From the NCBI GenBank assembly GCA_000990145.1, contig LBSW01000015.1, positions 1 to 8,059 of the forward strand: 8,059 nt of DNA, read 5' to 3'. Under the pieces are notes generated by a model, which made no database searches, had not been told where the DNA came from, and saw only the letters and a list, made by a program, of their open reading frames with translations. How positions within the stretch are numbered: position 1 is the stretch's first letter; every line of letters begins with the position of its first letter. Shown one piece after another: positions 1 to 4,929 of the stretch. This DNA comes from Parcubacteria group bacterium GW2011_GWB1_37_13. Lineage in GTDB: Bacteria > Patescibacteriota > Minisyncoccia > Phycocordibacterales > UBA9973. The translations under genes and the position numbers were made by a program.

Positions 1-389
1 ATTGTACGGGCAATATCTGATAGGGCAGCAAGTTCGACGCCTCCGGAAACAAAAAAAGTTTTAATTGGTGGAAGTGTTTTTTCTATGCCATCAATAATTC
101 TTTCCAGCCATAGAACTTTTTCTTGCGTAATGGTTTTGGGAGCTCCGGCAAGTTCAGCTTGAATTATGAAAAGATCTTGCTGAATTTGGCCGATCGCTTC
201 AGGCAGTGAAAGTGTATTTAGAGGCAAAACAAAAGATGTGTCGCCGGCTTTTATTTTTATCAATCCCAAAAACGAATTAATTTCATCCAGCGAACCCAGC
301 GCTTCAGCAATATTGGAGCTTTTAGATACTCTTTGATCGCAACCAAAAGTTTTGGTTGTGCCCGTGTCTCCTTTTCTAGTATAAAGCAT
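1..389 (-). CDS. pduO: Cob(I)alamin adenosyltransferase, PduO type (partial, C-terminus beyond the left edge)
   Basis: This enzyme moves the adenosyl group of ATP to reduced corrinoid, producing adenosylcobalamin in the cytoplasm. Read from the ATG at 389, the frame stays open for 129 codons to the window edge. It begins MLYTRKGDTGTTKTFG, matching the N-terminal TRxGDxGxT ATP-binding segment of PduO enzymes. It continues with LGSLDEINSFLGL (about residues 32-44), the family's LDELNSxLG motif. Near the edge comes FFVSGGVELAALSDIARTI, which corresponds to the usual F(I/L)LPGGxxxAAxLHxARTxxRR block; here the proline of PGG is serine and the usual His is Asp. The RR part lies outside the window. 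No Shine-Dalgarno is visible; a TTTAAT hexamer (398-403) eight bases before the ATG could be a -10 element. It lies downstream of nrdJ, an adenosylcobalamin-dependent enzyme, so its product is the cofactor that nrdJ needs. Family assignment is firm by motif; catalytic competence is not testable because the gene is incomplete here. Confidence 0.88.
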   Translation of the reverse strand, partial: MLYTRKGDTGTTKTFGCDQRVSKSSNIAEALGSLDEINSFLGLIKIKAGDTSFVLPLNTLSLPEAIGQIQQDLFIIQAELAGAPKTITQEKVLWLERIIDGIEKTLPPIKTFFVSGGVELAALSDIART

Positions 390-423
390 AATTCAAGATT
401 AAATTTCTTTGATAAAAAATATT

Positions 424-636
424 TTATTGGTATTGATTTTCTCCATTATAATCAGGAGCATCAGTTTTTTGCCATGACAATGTTGGTTCAGAAAAGAAGC
501 CTAGTGAATCACATTGATAATTGACAAGCACAGATACGCCATTAATATTTTTTCCTGCTGAATCAATTACTCTGCTTTCATAACCTAGAATTATTTCTTT
601 AATAACCTTAGAGCCTTTTTGAGATCTTTTGCATTG
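424..636 (-). pseudogene. Possible gene remnant: start-less open frame between the antitoxin and pduO
   Basis: A frame open from stop to stop for 70 codons, without ATG, GTG or an upstream TTG to begin it. Its first third overlaps the 3' end of the antitoxin gene in another frame. The non-overlapping part reads naturally as protein: ESRVIDSAGKNINGVSVLV followed by a Tyr/Ser/Trp-rich tail ending NGENQYQ. The pattern V-x-D-x-x-G-K-x-I-x-G-V-x-V resembles the start of carboxypeptidase-regulatory-like beta-sandwich domains. This is pattern resemblance only. It does not look like a RelE, ParE or PIN toxin, which would be expected after an antitoxin. It could be the tail of a decayed gene or a chance open frame in AT-rich DNA. 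The rest of the 390-590 gap contains nothing else I can identify. Confidence 0.25.
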
Positions 637-830
637 TTATAAACTTTACTAACTTTTCCTGTGGCAATATCTTTATCAGCTTGCCATTCTTTTGCTTGCC
701 ATTCTTTTGTCCAGAAAAAAATTTGTTTTATATCAATAAATTCCAAAAAACTACTGAAAAGCTGATATTCCTTTTTTGGAACAGCTATTAATTCACCGCT
801 TATTTGTCTTGGAATTGTTATATTAGTCAT
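591..830 (-). CDS. Small antitoxin-like protein (Phd/AbrB-like layout), apparently without its toxin
   Basis: A 79-residue protein. The N-terminus, TIPRQISGELIAVPKKEYQ, resembles the short strand-turn segment of AbrB/Phd-like antitoxins. The C-terminus, ADKDIATGKVSKVYNNAKDL, resembles the (E/D)AD-x-DI-x-x-GK(V/I) element followed by a helix that is common in antitoxins of RelE/ParE-type pairs in Patescibacteria. In that role it would bind DNA at its own promoter and neutralise a partner toxin. No toxin gene follows: downstream there is only a start-less remnant and then pduO, and upstream is nrdJ. A 5-residue in-frame duplication (AKEWQ twice, residues about 46-55) sits in the middle. The ATG is chosen because an extended -10 element (840-848) lies nine bases before it; there is no Shine-Dalgarno. 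Assignment to the antitoxin class rests on remembered family patterns. A free-standing DNA-binding regulator is the alternative. Confidence 0.5.
   Translation of the reverse strand: MTNITIPRQISGELIAVPKKEYQLFSSFLEFIDIKQIFFWTKEWQAKEWQADKDIATGKVSKVYNNAKDLKKALRLLKK
680..709. repeat. Perfect 15-bp tandem duplication inside the antitoxin gene
   Basis: The unit cttgccattcttttg occurs at 680-694 and again at 695-709 without a mismatch. On the coding (minus) strand it repeats five codons in frame, giving AKEWQ-AKEWQ. Perfect identity suggests a recent slippage or duplication event. It lengthens the linker between the N-terminal and C-terminal halves of the protein without breaking the frame. Confidence 0.9.
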
Positions 831-839
831 ACAAGCGCC

Positions 840-848
840 ATTATAACA
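840..848 (-). promoter_or_regulatory. Extended -10 promoter element of the antitoxin gene
   Basis: On the minus strand the sequence is TG-T-TATAAT, a full-consensus -10 hexamer with the TGn extension. The hexamer ends nine bases before the ATG at 830, so transcription would begin about two or three bases before the start codon. The region 17 bases upstream (863-868) does not match a -35 box, which is tolerable for an extended -10 promoter. Confidence 0.55.
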
Positions 849-851
849 TAG

Positions 852-891
852 CTGTAGACTAAAACCTAACTACGGAATTGTTTTACTACAG
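852..891. promoter_or_regulatory. Imperfect palindrome between nrdJ and the antitoxin promoter (candidate operator or 3' hairpin)
   Basis: CTGTAG-AC-TAAAAC (852-865) is the inverted repeat of GTTTTACTACAG (880-891), giving two 6-bp arms with a 2-base bulge and a 14-base loop. It starts two bases after the nrdJ stop codon and covers the place where the antitoxin's -35 region would be. No T-run follows on either strand, so it is a poor intrinsic terminator. Two readings remain: an operator at which the antitoxin represses itself, or a stabilising 3' hairpin on the nrdJ message. The repeat is seen; the role is inferred. Confidence 0.45.
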
Positions 892-893
892 AG

Positions 894-3149
894 TTAAATT
901 TCACAAACTCCTGAGACACAGGCGAATTCTTTTGCGCCGGTAGTATTGTCAGTCGCTTCATATTGAGAAAGTTTAGAAAAATCAATTTTACCGATGGATT
1001 TTGAACGTTTCTCGTATTCTTCTTTAGTGATTGCTTCATATGGAGCCAGTTGATAAACATGTTCGGAGCGCGGAAGGAAAGAAAGTCCACCGATCCAATC
1101 CCAATTCTCGTAAACGAAATTGCCAACGGCCTTGTGCTCCACAAAGTGTTCCTTGAGTCTCTTCCATTCTTTCATTAAGTCCAGAGCGGAAACCTCGTCT
1201 TTGAAGATGGCTCCTTCCGGCGCCTTGACTGGAAATTCTAAAACAAAAGTGGTGGCTGACGATTCGGATTGCCCAACTTCCGGCAGACAAGGCACGCCTT
1301 GGTCTCGAGCCATTTGAAGCAGCGTGTCGGTGTGGGAAATGCGCACTCGGCGGATGAAATACGGAGCATACCAAGGATGCATTCCAGAACCGACGCCTAA
1401 AAGCTGGCCAGAATTACCATGGGGTTTCACGCAAGTTATAGCAGTGGATGGATTGATATCAAAACGCTTGGCGTATTTTTTGTTTGTTTCAATAGAAGCA
1501 GCTTTCAAGGTATCCAGTACCTTATCATCCCGAATAATCGGATTATCGTAATAGCCAGTCAAAGAAACGCCCAGCAATCTTTCAGCTTCGCAATTCTCTT
1601 TCCATTTTTTTGAAAGATAGCCGAAGTTAGTCAAAGTAGATTGATAAGTTCCGAGCAGTGTTGCCAATTCCATTTTTCTTTTTAAGGTTTCCACTGTGTC
1701 TTTTGGACGAATAACTATGCTCGTAAGATTACAGAATTGCTTGGAGCGCAGGTAAATCTCTCCGCAAGGATTTAATCCAATTTGTCTTTCATCTTTAATC
1801 ATCGCCCATCTGCGAGCCGGCAACTGCTTCTCCAATCCTCCTCGATTGAAAATTCCGCGTTCACCGGATTTGGATTTTGCCAAGGCGGTCCATTCATCTA
1901 GAAATTCTTCGGCGGACGGTTTGGCATTGTAGACTGCCGAATTATTAGCCATACTGCGCTGGCCTTCAGTCAGATAGAATTGTCCTTTTTTCGCGTCGCG
2001 CATCTCCGTATCCTCTAGTTCAGAAAGAGATATGAGCGCACTGCGTCTGACTCCGCCGGCCACGACGATCATTCCTATCTGACAGATGATATCGTGCATA
2101 TCCAGATTGGAGAGGCGCCTGCCTTGTTTTGCTAAAATTTTGCGTCTAGCGAATTCCATCAAGTCCATTAGAGGTTGTGGTCCGGATGCTCGGCCTCCAG
2201 CGACTTCCAAACGCGATCCAGCCGGTCTGATAAATGAATAATCAAATTTTATATCTTTGCCGTCAAACCAAGTTTGCAAACCTAAGACAAAAGCATCTGC
2301 CCAGCCTTCTTTGTCGTCCGCCACAATATGAATGGATGATTTTTCTCCGGTTTGTTTTTTTATTTGCGGAAATTTTTGAACATTTTCCCACTCGACGGCG
2401 AAGCCAAGCCCCGCGCCACACATCGAAACATACATAATTTCTCCTAGGTCTTGAGGACAAGTCGGGGCGATATAGGAGCAATTATACGCCCAAACATTGG
2501 AATTTCGGCAAGCTTTGCCAGCGGACCAAAGAAGCCGCATGGAAGGGCAAATTTCCTGATTTAGGATTGCCTGCCTAACCTCTTCATATTCTTTAGCATG
2601 GAGCTTATCCCCTAAATTCTCTTTCATATAAACCATATAACGGTCAATAGTTTCTGTCCAAGTCTCACGGCGGCCTAATTCCGGAACCCATCTCGAATAA
2701 AACTGATAGAAAATATATTCCGAATAAGGACTGGAGAAATACTTACTAGATTCTTCAACAGCTGTACGAACCGCTTCGGGTACCGGTCCAAAAGCTGCTC
2801 TAAGTTCTGAACGTCTATTGCGGTAGAGAATATATTTTTTTGCCGTATCGGTAAAACCCTTTTTCATCAGTTCCTTTTCAACGAAATCCTGGACTAATTC
2901 CACCGTTGGCAAAAATTTTGCGCTTTTATTTTTTTTCACCAGCTCTTCCCTTAATCCTAAAAGAGTTTTGAAAACGCTATTGGCTACCAAATAAGATTCC
3001 GTTTCTCCTCCTTCATCCGTTACTTCAAAAGCTTTGGAAACAGCTCGAGCTATGATTTTTAAATCGAAAGGAACAACCTCGCCACTTCTTTTTCGGATTG
3101 ATTTTATTTTTTTCAGCTCACTTTTTAAAATTTTTTCTGTTTTTTTCAT
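894..3149 (-). CDS. nrdJ: Adenosylcobalamin-dependent (class II) ribonucleoside-triphosphate reductase with N-terminal ATP cone
   Basis: A cytoplasmic enzyme that reduces ribonucleotides to deoxyribonucleotides using adenosylcobalamin to form a cysteine thiyl radical, independently of oxygen. The 751 residues begin with an ATP cone (about 15-107; IRKRSGEVVPFDLKII), the allosteric activity domain. The catalytic barrel follows: YSRWVPELGRRETWTET (151-167), NCSY with redox Cys224, the substrate/effector block FIRPAGSRLEVAGGRASGP (306-324), VVAGGVRRSA (362-371), and NPCGEI (460-465) with the likely thiyl-radical Cys462 and catalytic Glu464. Cys473 (FCNL) would be the second redox cysteine. The C-terminal tail carries C744-x4-C749 for re-reduction by thioredoxin. 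This order matches the monomeric Lactobacillus leichmannii-type enzyme, which lacks an ATP cone. Oddities: KPHGN (575-579) where KPSG is usual, and an apparent loss of about 14 residues near residue 673 compared with relatives. GC content is visibly higher than in the pil genes. The start lies 5 nt after the S-component-like gene, implying cotranscription. There is no Shine-Dalgarno and no intein. Confidence 0.93.
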   Translation of the reverse strand: MKKTEKILKSELKKIKSIRKRSGEVVPFDLKIIARAVSKAFEVTDEGGETESYLVANSVFKTLLGLREELVKKNKSAKFLPTVELVQDFVEKELMKKGFTDTAKKYILYRNRRSELRAAFGPVPEAVRTAVEESSKYFSSPYSEYIFYQFYSRWVPELGRRETWTETIDRYMVYMKENLGDKLHAKEYEEVRQAILNQEICPSMRLLWSAGKACRNSNVWAYNCSYIAPTCPQDLGEIMYVSMCGAGLGFAVEWENVQKFPQIKKQTGEKSSIHIVADDKEGWADAFVLGLQTWFDGKDIKFDYSFIRPAGSRLEVAGGRASGPQPLMDLMEFARRKILAKQGRRLSNLDMHDIICQIGMIVVAGGVRRSALISLSELEDTEMRDAKKGQFYLTEGQRSMANNSAVYNAKPSAEEFLDEWTALAKSKSGERGIFNRGGLEKQLPARRWAMIKDERQIGLNPCGEIYLRSKQFCNLTSIVIRPKDTVETLKRKMELATLLGTYQSTLTNFGYLSKKWKENCEAERLLGVSLTGYYDNPIIRDDKVLDTLKAASIETNKKYAKRFDINPSTAITCVKPHGNSGQLLGVGSGMHPWYAPYFIRRVRISHTDTLLQMARDQGVPCLPEVGQSESSATTFVLEFPVKAPEGAIFKDEVSALDLMKEWKRLKEHFVEHKAVGNFVYENWDWIGGLSFLPRSEHVYQLAPYEAITKEEYEKRSKSIGKIDFSKLSQYEATDNTTGAKEFACVSGVCEI

Positions 3150-3154
3150 TTTAT

Positions 3155-3700
3155 TTAAATTGTTTTAGGATGAAGAATATTAATGTGAGCTAAAGATTTA
3201 TTTTCTCCTTTTTTAACCAGAAGATTGTAGATAGCAGGGGAGAGAATAAAGGCAAAAAGGACATTGCCGAGCAAGTGCAAGACTGTAAATGGAATTTGTC
3301 CAGTGAGAGATCCTAAGAATGATTGATGAAAAAAAATTGGACCAACAGTAAGTCCAGTTAACGCATCAAAAGACAGGGTTCCAATAACTGCGAAACGCAC
3401 ATAATTCCAAGCATTTGCTTCACGTTTTTTAAAATAATACCCAGCCCACAGACCAATTATTCCGTAAGCCAGAACTGTAAAAAATGTTTGTACTCCAAGC
3501 GTGCTAGTCAGCACATCATAAAGCAAAATGCTCAGCACGGCGAAAGAAAAACCAACAAACGCTCCATAAGCTTTACTGAAAGGCATAGTCATTGCAAGTA
3601 TTGGTTCAATATTTGGCGCGCGAAGCGGAATCAATCGCATCAACAGACACAAAACAAGACCAAGGGAAAATTTAAAATAATTTTTTTTGCCTGCATCCAT
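3155..3700 (-). CDS. ECF-transporter S-component-like membrane protein, possibly for cobalamin uptake
   Basis: Read from the ATG at 3700, this is a 181-residue, very hydrophobic protein with about six membrane segments (roughly residues 9-26, 31-42, 45-65, 70-90, 100-122, 133-160). RLIPLRAPNIEP (22-33) and GQIPFTVLHLLGNVLFA (134-150) resemble small-molecule-binding S components of energy-coupling-factor transporters. These capture a vitamin in the membrane and work with a shared ATPase/T module, which is not in this window. The substrate is inferred from context: the stop codon is 5 nt before the B12-dependent reductase, and a cobalamin adenosyltransferase lies downstream. The frame stays open upstream to a TTG at 3772, and another ATG sits at 3709. 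I prefer 3700 because a -10 box overlaps the 3709 ATG and because the extra residues look unlike a membrane-protein N-terminus. Alternatives are an S component for another vitamin or a DUF6580-like membrane protein. Confidence 0.6.
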   Translation of the reverse strand: MDAGKKNYFKFSLGLVLCLLMRLIPLRAPNIEPILAMTMPFSKAYGAFVGFSFAVLSILLYDVLTSTLGVQTFFTVLAYGIIGLWAGYYFKKREANAWNYVRFAVIGTLSFDALTGLTVGPIFFHQSFLGSLTGQIPFTVLHLLGNVLFAFILSPAIYNLLVKKGENKSLAHINILHPKTI

Positions 3701-3707
3701 AAAATTC

Positions 3708-3738
3708 ATTATACACGAAAATAGTCCTTCAGTGTAAA
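3708..3738 (-). promoter_or_regulatory. Promoter of the S-component-nrdJ operon
   Basis: On the minus strand, TTTACA (3733-3738; five of six matches to TTGACA) is followed after 19 bases by a perfect TATAAT (3708-3713). Seven bases separate the -10 box from the ATG at 3700, so transcription would start at or next to that A and the message would be leaderless. The 19-base spacer is longer than the optimal 17. Confidence 0.5.
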
Positions 3739-3835
3739 GTGGATAACTGCAATTTTTAGCATTAAAACACAAAATAAAAATTTATAAAATACCTCCAATG
3801 AGATTTTGTTGAAAAACGGAGTAAAATCGTGCCTC

Positions 3836-3910
3836 TGGTGCTCCCGCCAAGAATCGAACTTGGATCGCCAGCTTCGCAGGCCAGCATTCTATCCGTTGAA
3901 CTACGAGAGC
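3836..3910 (-). tRNA. tRNA-Arg (anticodon GCG), CCA encoded
   Basis: The minus strand folds as a 75-nt cloverleaf. The acceptor arm is GCTCTCG/CGGGAGC with one T-G pair, and the D arm is GTTC/GAAT with loop AACGGATA. The anticodon arm is CTGGC/GCTGG around loop CTGCGAA, and the T arm is CCAAG/CTTGG around TTCGATT; discriminator A and encoded CCA follow. The anticodon is GCG at 3875-3877. A20 in the D loop, an arginine identity element, agrees. Two adjacent T-G/G-T wobble pairs sit in the anticodon stem. Bacteria normally serve CGC/CGU codons with an ACG tRNA edited to inosine, so GCG is unusual. Confidence 0.9.
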
Positions 3911-3999
3911 ATAAACTTATATTACTTCTATTGGTGTTGAACTATAGAGCAATTCTTTTAGACTAGATTAGCAGTTTTCAGGAAAAAATAAAAGCGAAA

Positions 4000-4473
4000 T
4001 TAAAATCCTAATGATTCCATTATTTTATGGGAGGGATGTTCCTTCATTTCTTCTTCAGTGATATTTTTTGAAAGCATAATGGAATGTATGTCGAGAGCCA
4101 TAACATCTTCTATGGGTATTGAAATAATGGGCATAAATGCTCTTTCTGATTTTATAAAAAGCGTCGGTTTCAATTTTGATTCTCCAGCCTTATCTATTTG
4201 CACCCAAAAAGATTTTATATTTTCATAAAAATAAAGCTGTGTTCCGATTTTCAATCCTCTTTCATTTAGCTCATAGGAAATCCGATCTGGTTTTTTGATT
4301 GCAAAAAATCCCAGTAATACTCCGCTTATAAAAAGAAGAGCCGCAAAAAAATAATTACTGTAAATAATCGCAGCGACAGAACTTGCTACGACAACAACAC
4401 CAAGCGCCCAAAACCAATCTGTGCCTCTTTCCCTCTCTTCATATTCCAAGGCAGACCATTCTAGTTTTTCCAT
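4000..4473 (-). CDS. Two-helix membrane protein with a cytoplasmic beta-rich domain, function unknown
   Basis: A 157-residue protein. It opens with LEWSALEYEERERGTDWFW, then has two adjacent membrane helices (about 20-38 and 41-59) separated by a two- to three-residue turn, so both ends probably face the cytoplasm. The remaining 95 residues start KKPDRISYELNERGLKIG and alternate hydrophobic and polar residues, as in a small beta-sheet domain with a final helix (about 136-154). This layout resembles conserved hypothetical proteins of Patescibacteria with a DUF5673- or bacterial-PH-like domain; that is recollection of a pattern, not a match I can verify. It has its own promoter (4480-4507) exactly six bases upstream of the ATG and no Shine-Dalgarno. 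It is divergent from the 78-residue gene. No terminator hairpin is visible between its stop and tRNA-Arg. Confidence 0.8.
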   Translation of the reverse strand: MEKLEWSALEYEERERGTDWFWALGVVVVASSVAAIIYSNYFFAALLFISGVLLGFFAIKKPDRISYELNERGLKIGTQLYFYENIKSFWVQIDKAGESKLKPTLFIKSERAFMPIISIPIEDVMALDIHSIMLSKNITEEEMKEHPSHKIMESLGF

Positions 4474-4479
4474 GCGTTA

Positions 4480-4507
4480 ATTATACCCTAATGTTTTTTA
4501 AAATCAA
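4480..4507 (-). promoter_or_regulatory. Promoter of the two-helix membrane protein gene
   Basis: On the minus strand TTGATT (4502-4507) precedes a perfect TATAAT (4480-4485) by 16 bases. Six bases follow before the ATG at 4473, placing the expected transcription start on the A of the start codon. This is the clearest leaderless-type promoter in the window. Confidence 0.6.
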
Positions 4508-4513
4508 AAATTA

Positions 4514-4542
4514 TTGTTATATATTTCAATATGTAGTAAAAT
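4514..4542 (+). promoter_or_regulatory. Candidate promoter of the 78-residue protein gene
   Basis: TTGTTA (4514-4519) and TAAAAT (4537-4542) are separated by 17 bases. Transcription would start near 4549, leaving an AT-rich leader of about 15 bases with no Shine-Dalgarno. An alternative -10, TATTAT at 4546-4551, would shorten the leader to about five bases. It lies back to back with the promoter of the minus-strand neighbour. Confidence 0.4.
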
Positions 4543-4563
4543 TGTTATTATCAAAATGATTCT

Positions 4564-4800
4564 ATGGAAAGATTAGACAACACGCCAGATTTACCAGAAA
4601 ATATTGAAATAAAAATTGGACTTAAAGTGATAGTTGAGTCTTTTTTGTATGAAGTTGAGTCAAAAAAAGCAGATGGTAGATGGTTGCTTTTTAGAGAAGG
4701 ACCCAACAAACAACTTGTTCCAAGACTTCACATTACTTTAACCGAAGAAGCGATAAAATATTGGCTTAAGAAAGCACAAAAAGAATTGCGGAAGTGGTGA
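4564..4800 (+). CDS. Small hypothetical protein (78 residues)
   Basis: I do not recognise this protein. It is charged and soluble in appearance, without a membrane segment or signal peptide. An acidic N-terminus (MERLDNTPDLPENIE) leads into an alternating strand-like stretch (IKIGLKVIVESFLYEVE, about 16-32), a short RWLLFREGPNKQLVPR segment, and a C-terminal basic amphipathic helix (EEAIKYWLKKAQKELRKW). That suggests a compact alpha/beta fold. The reading frame is flanked by a plausible promoter and its codon use resembles its neighbours. Its last four codons lie inside the tRNA-Ser gene on the opposite strand, a tail-to-tail overlap of 12 bases. The final residues are therefore dictated by tRNA acceptor-stem sequence. 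No Shine-Dalgarno precedes the ATG. Confidence 0.6.
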   Translation: MERLDNTPDLPENIEIKIGLKVIVESFLYEVESKKADGRWLLFREGPNKQLVPRLHITLTEEAIKYWLKKAQKELRKW

Positions 4801-4875
4801 GATTCGAACTCACGGACCCCGTGAAGAGTCTCTTGTTTTCAAGACAAGTGCCTTAAACCGCTCAGCCACACTTCC
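4789..4875 (-). tRNA. tRNA-Ser (anticodon TGA), CCA not encoded
   Basis: The minus strand gives a class II cloverleaf of 87 nt. The acceptor arm is GGAAGTG/CACTTCC with discriminator G, and the D arm starts GCTGAGCGG. The anticodon arm is CTTGT/ACAAG around loop CTTGAAA with anticodon TGA. The long variable arm pairs GACTC with GGGTC, and the T arm is GTGAG/CTCAC around TTCGAAT. The long variable arm and discriminator G agree with serine. The bases after the discriminator are CAA, so CCA must be added by tRNA nucleotidyltransferase. A TATAAA hexamer lies just upstream (4880-4885) but is too close to the mature 5' end to be a confident -10 box. Confidence 0.95.
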
Positions 4876-4893
4876 TCAATTTATATTTCGATA

Positions 4894-4923
4894 TTACCAA
4901 AAAAGAGCTTTTTATGCTAGTAT
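4894..4923 (+). promoter_or_regulatory. Candidate extended -10 promoter of ruvX
   Basis: TGC-TAGTAT (4915-4923) is a TGn-extended -10 element, with TTACCA (4894-4899) as a weak -35 box 18 bases upstream. A run of six T separates the hexamer from the ATG at 4930, the same 6-base geometry seen at 4473 and 5405. The hexamer matches consensus at four of six positions, so this is moderate evidence. Confidence 0.4.
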
Positions 4924-4929
4924 TTTTTT

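Noticed and set aside
333..524. 63-codon plus-strand frame over the start of pduO
   Set aside because: Antisense to the clearly identified pduO N-terminus and without recognisable protein features.
1036..2481. Several 64-112 codon open frames on both strands inside nrdJ
   Set aside because: They are other-frame shadows of the well-supported nrdJ gene, with no motifs, promoters or independent codon signal.
894..3149. Intein or split gene within nrdJ, which is common in this family
   Set aside because: The reading frame is continuous and the conserved motifs follow one another at normal distances, with no intein splice motifs.
3701..3772. N-terminal extension of the S-component-like protein from TTG at 3772 (24 extra residues)
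   Set aside because: The extension is Cys-rich, not hydrophobic, and lies upstream of a good -10 box that overlaps the next ATG; the ATG at 3700 fits better.
3791..3796. Perfect Shine-Dalgarno-like GGAGGT on the minus strand
   Set aside because: No ATG, GTG or TTG with a useful open frame lies 5-10 bases downstream; the nearest in-frame TTG (3772) is 18 bases away. Probably chance.
3701..3835. Cobalamin riboswitch upstream of the S-component-nrdJ operon
   Set aside because: Only 135 bases separate the gene from tRNA-Arg, no B12-box-like GCCACTG was found, and the -10 box sits directly on the start region, leaving no leader for a riboswitch.
4900..4915. Possible terminator hairpin AAAAAGAGCTTTTT before ruvX
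   Set aside because: Only A-T pairs with a 2-4 base loop and no GC stem, so it would be unstable.
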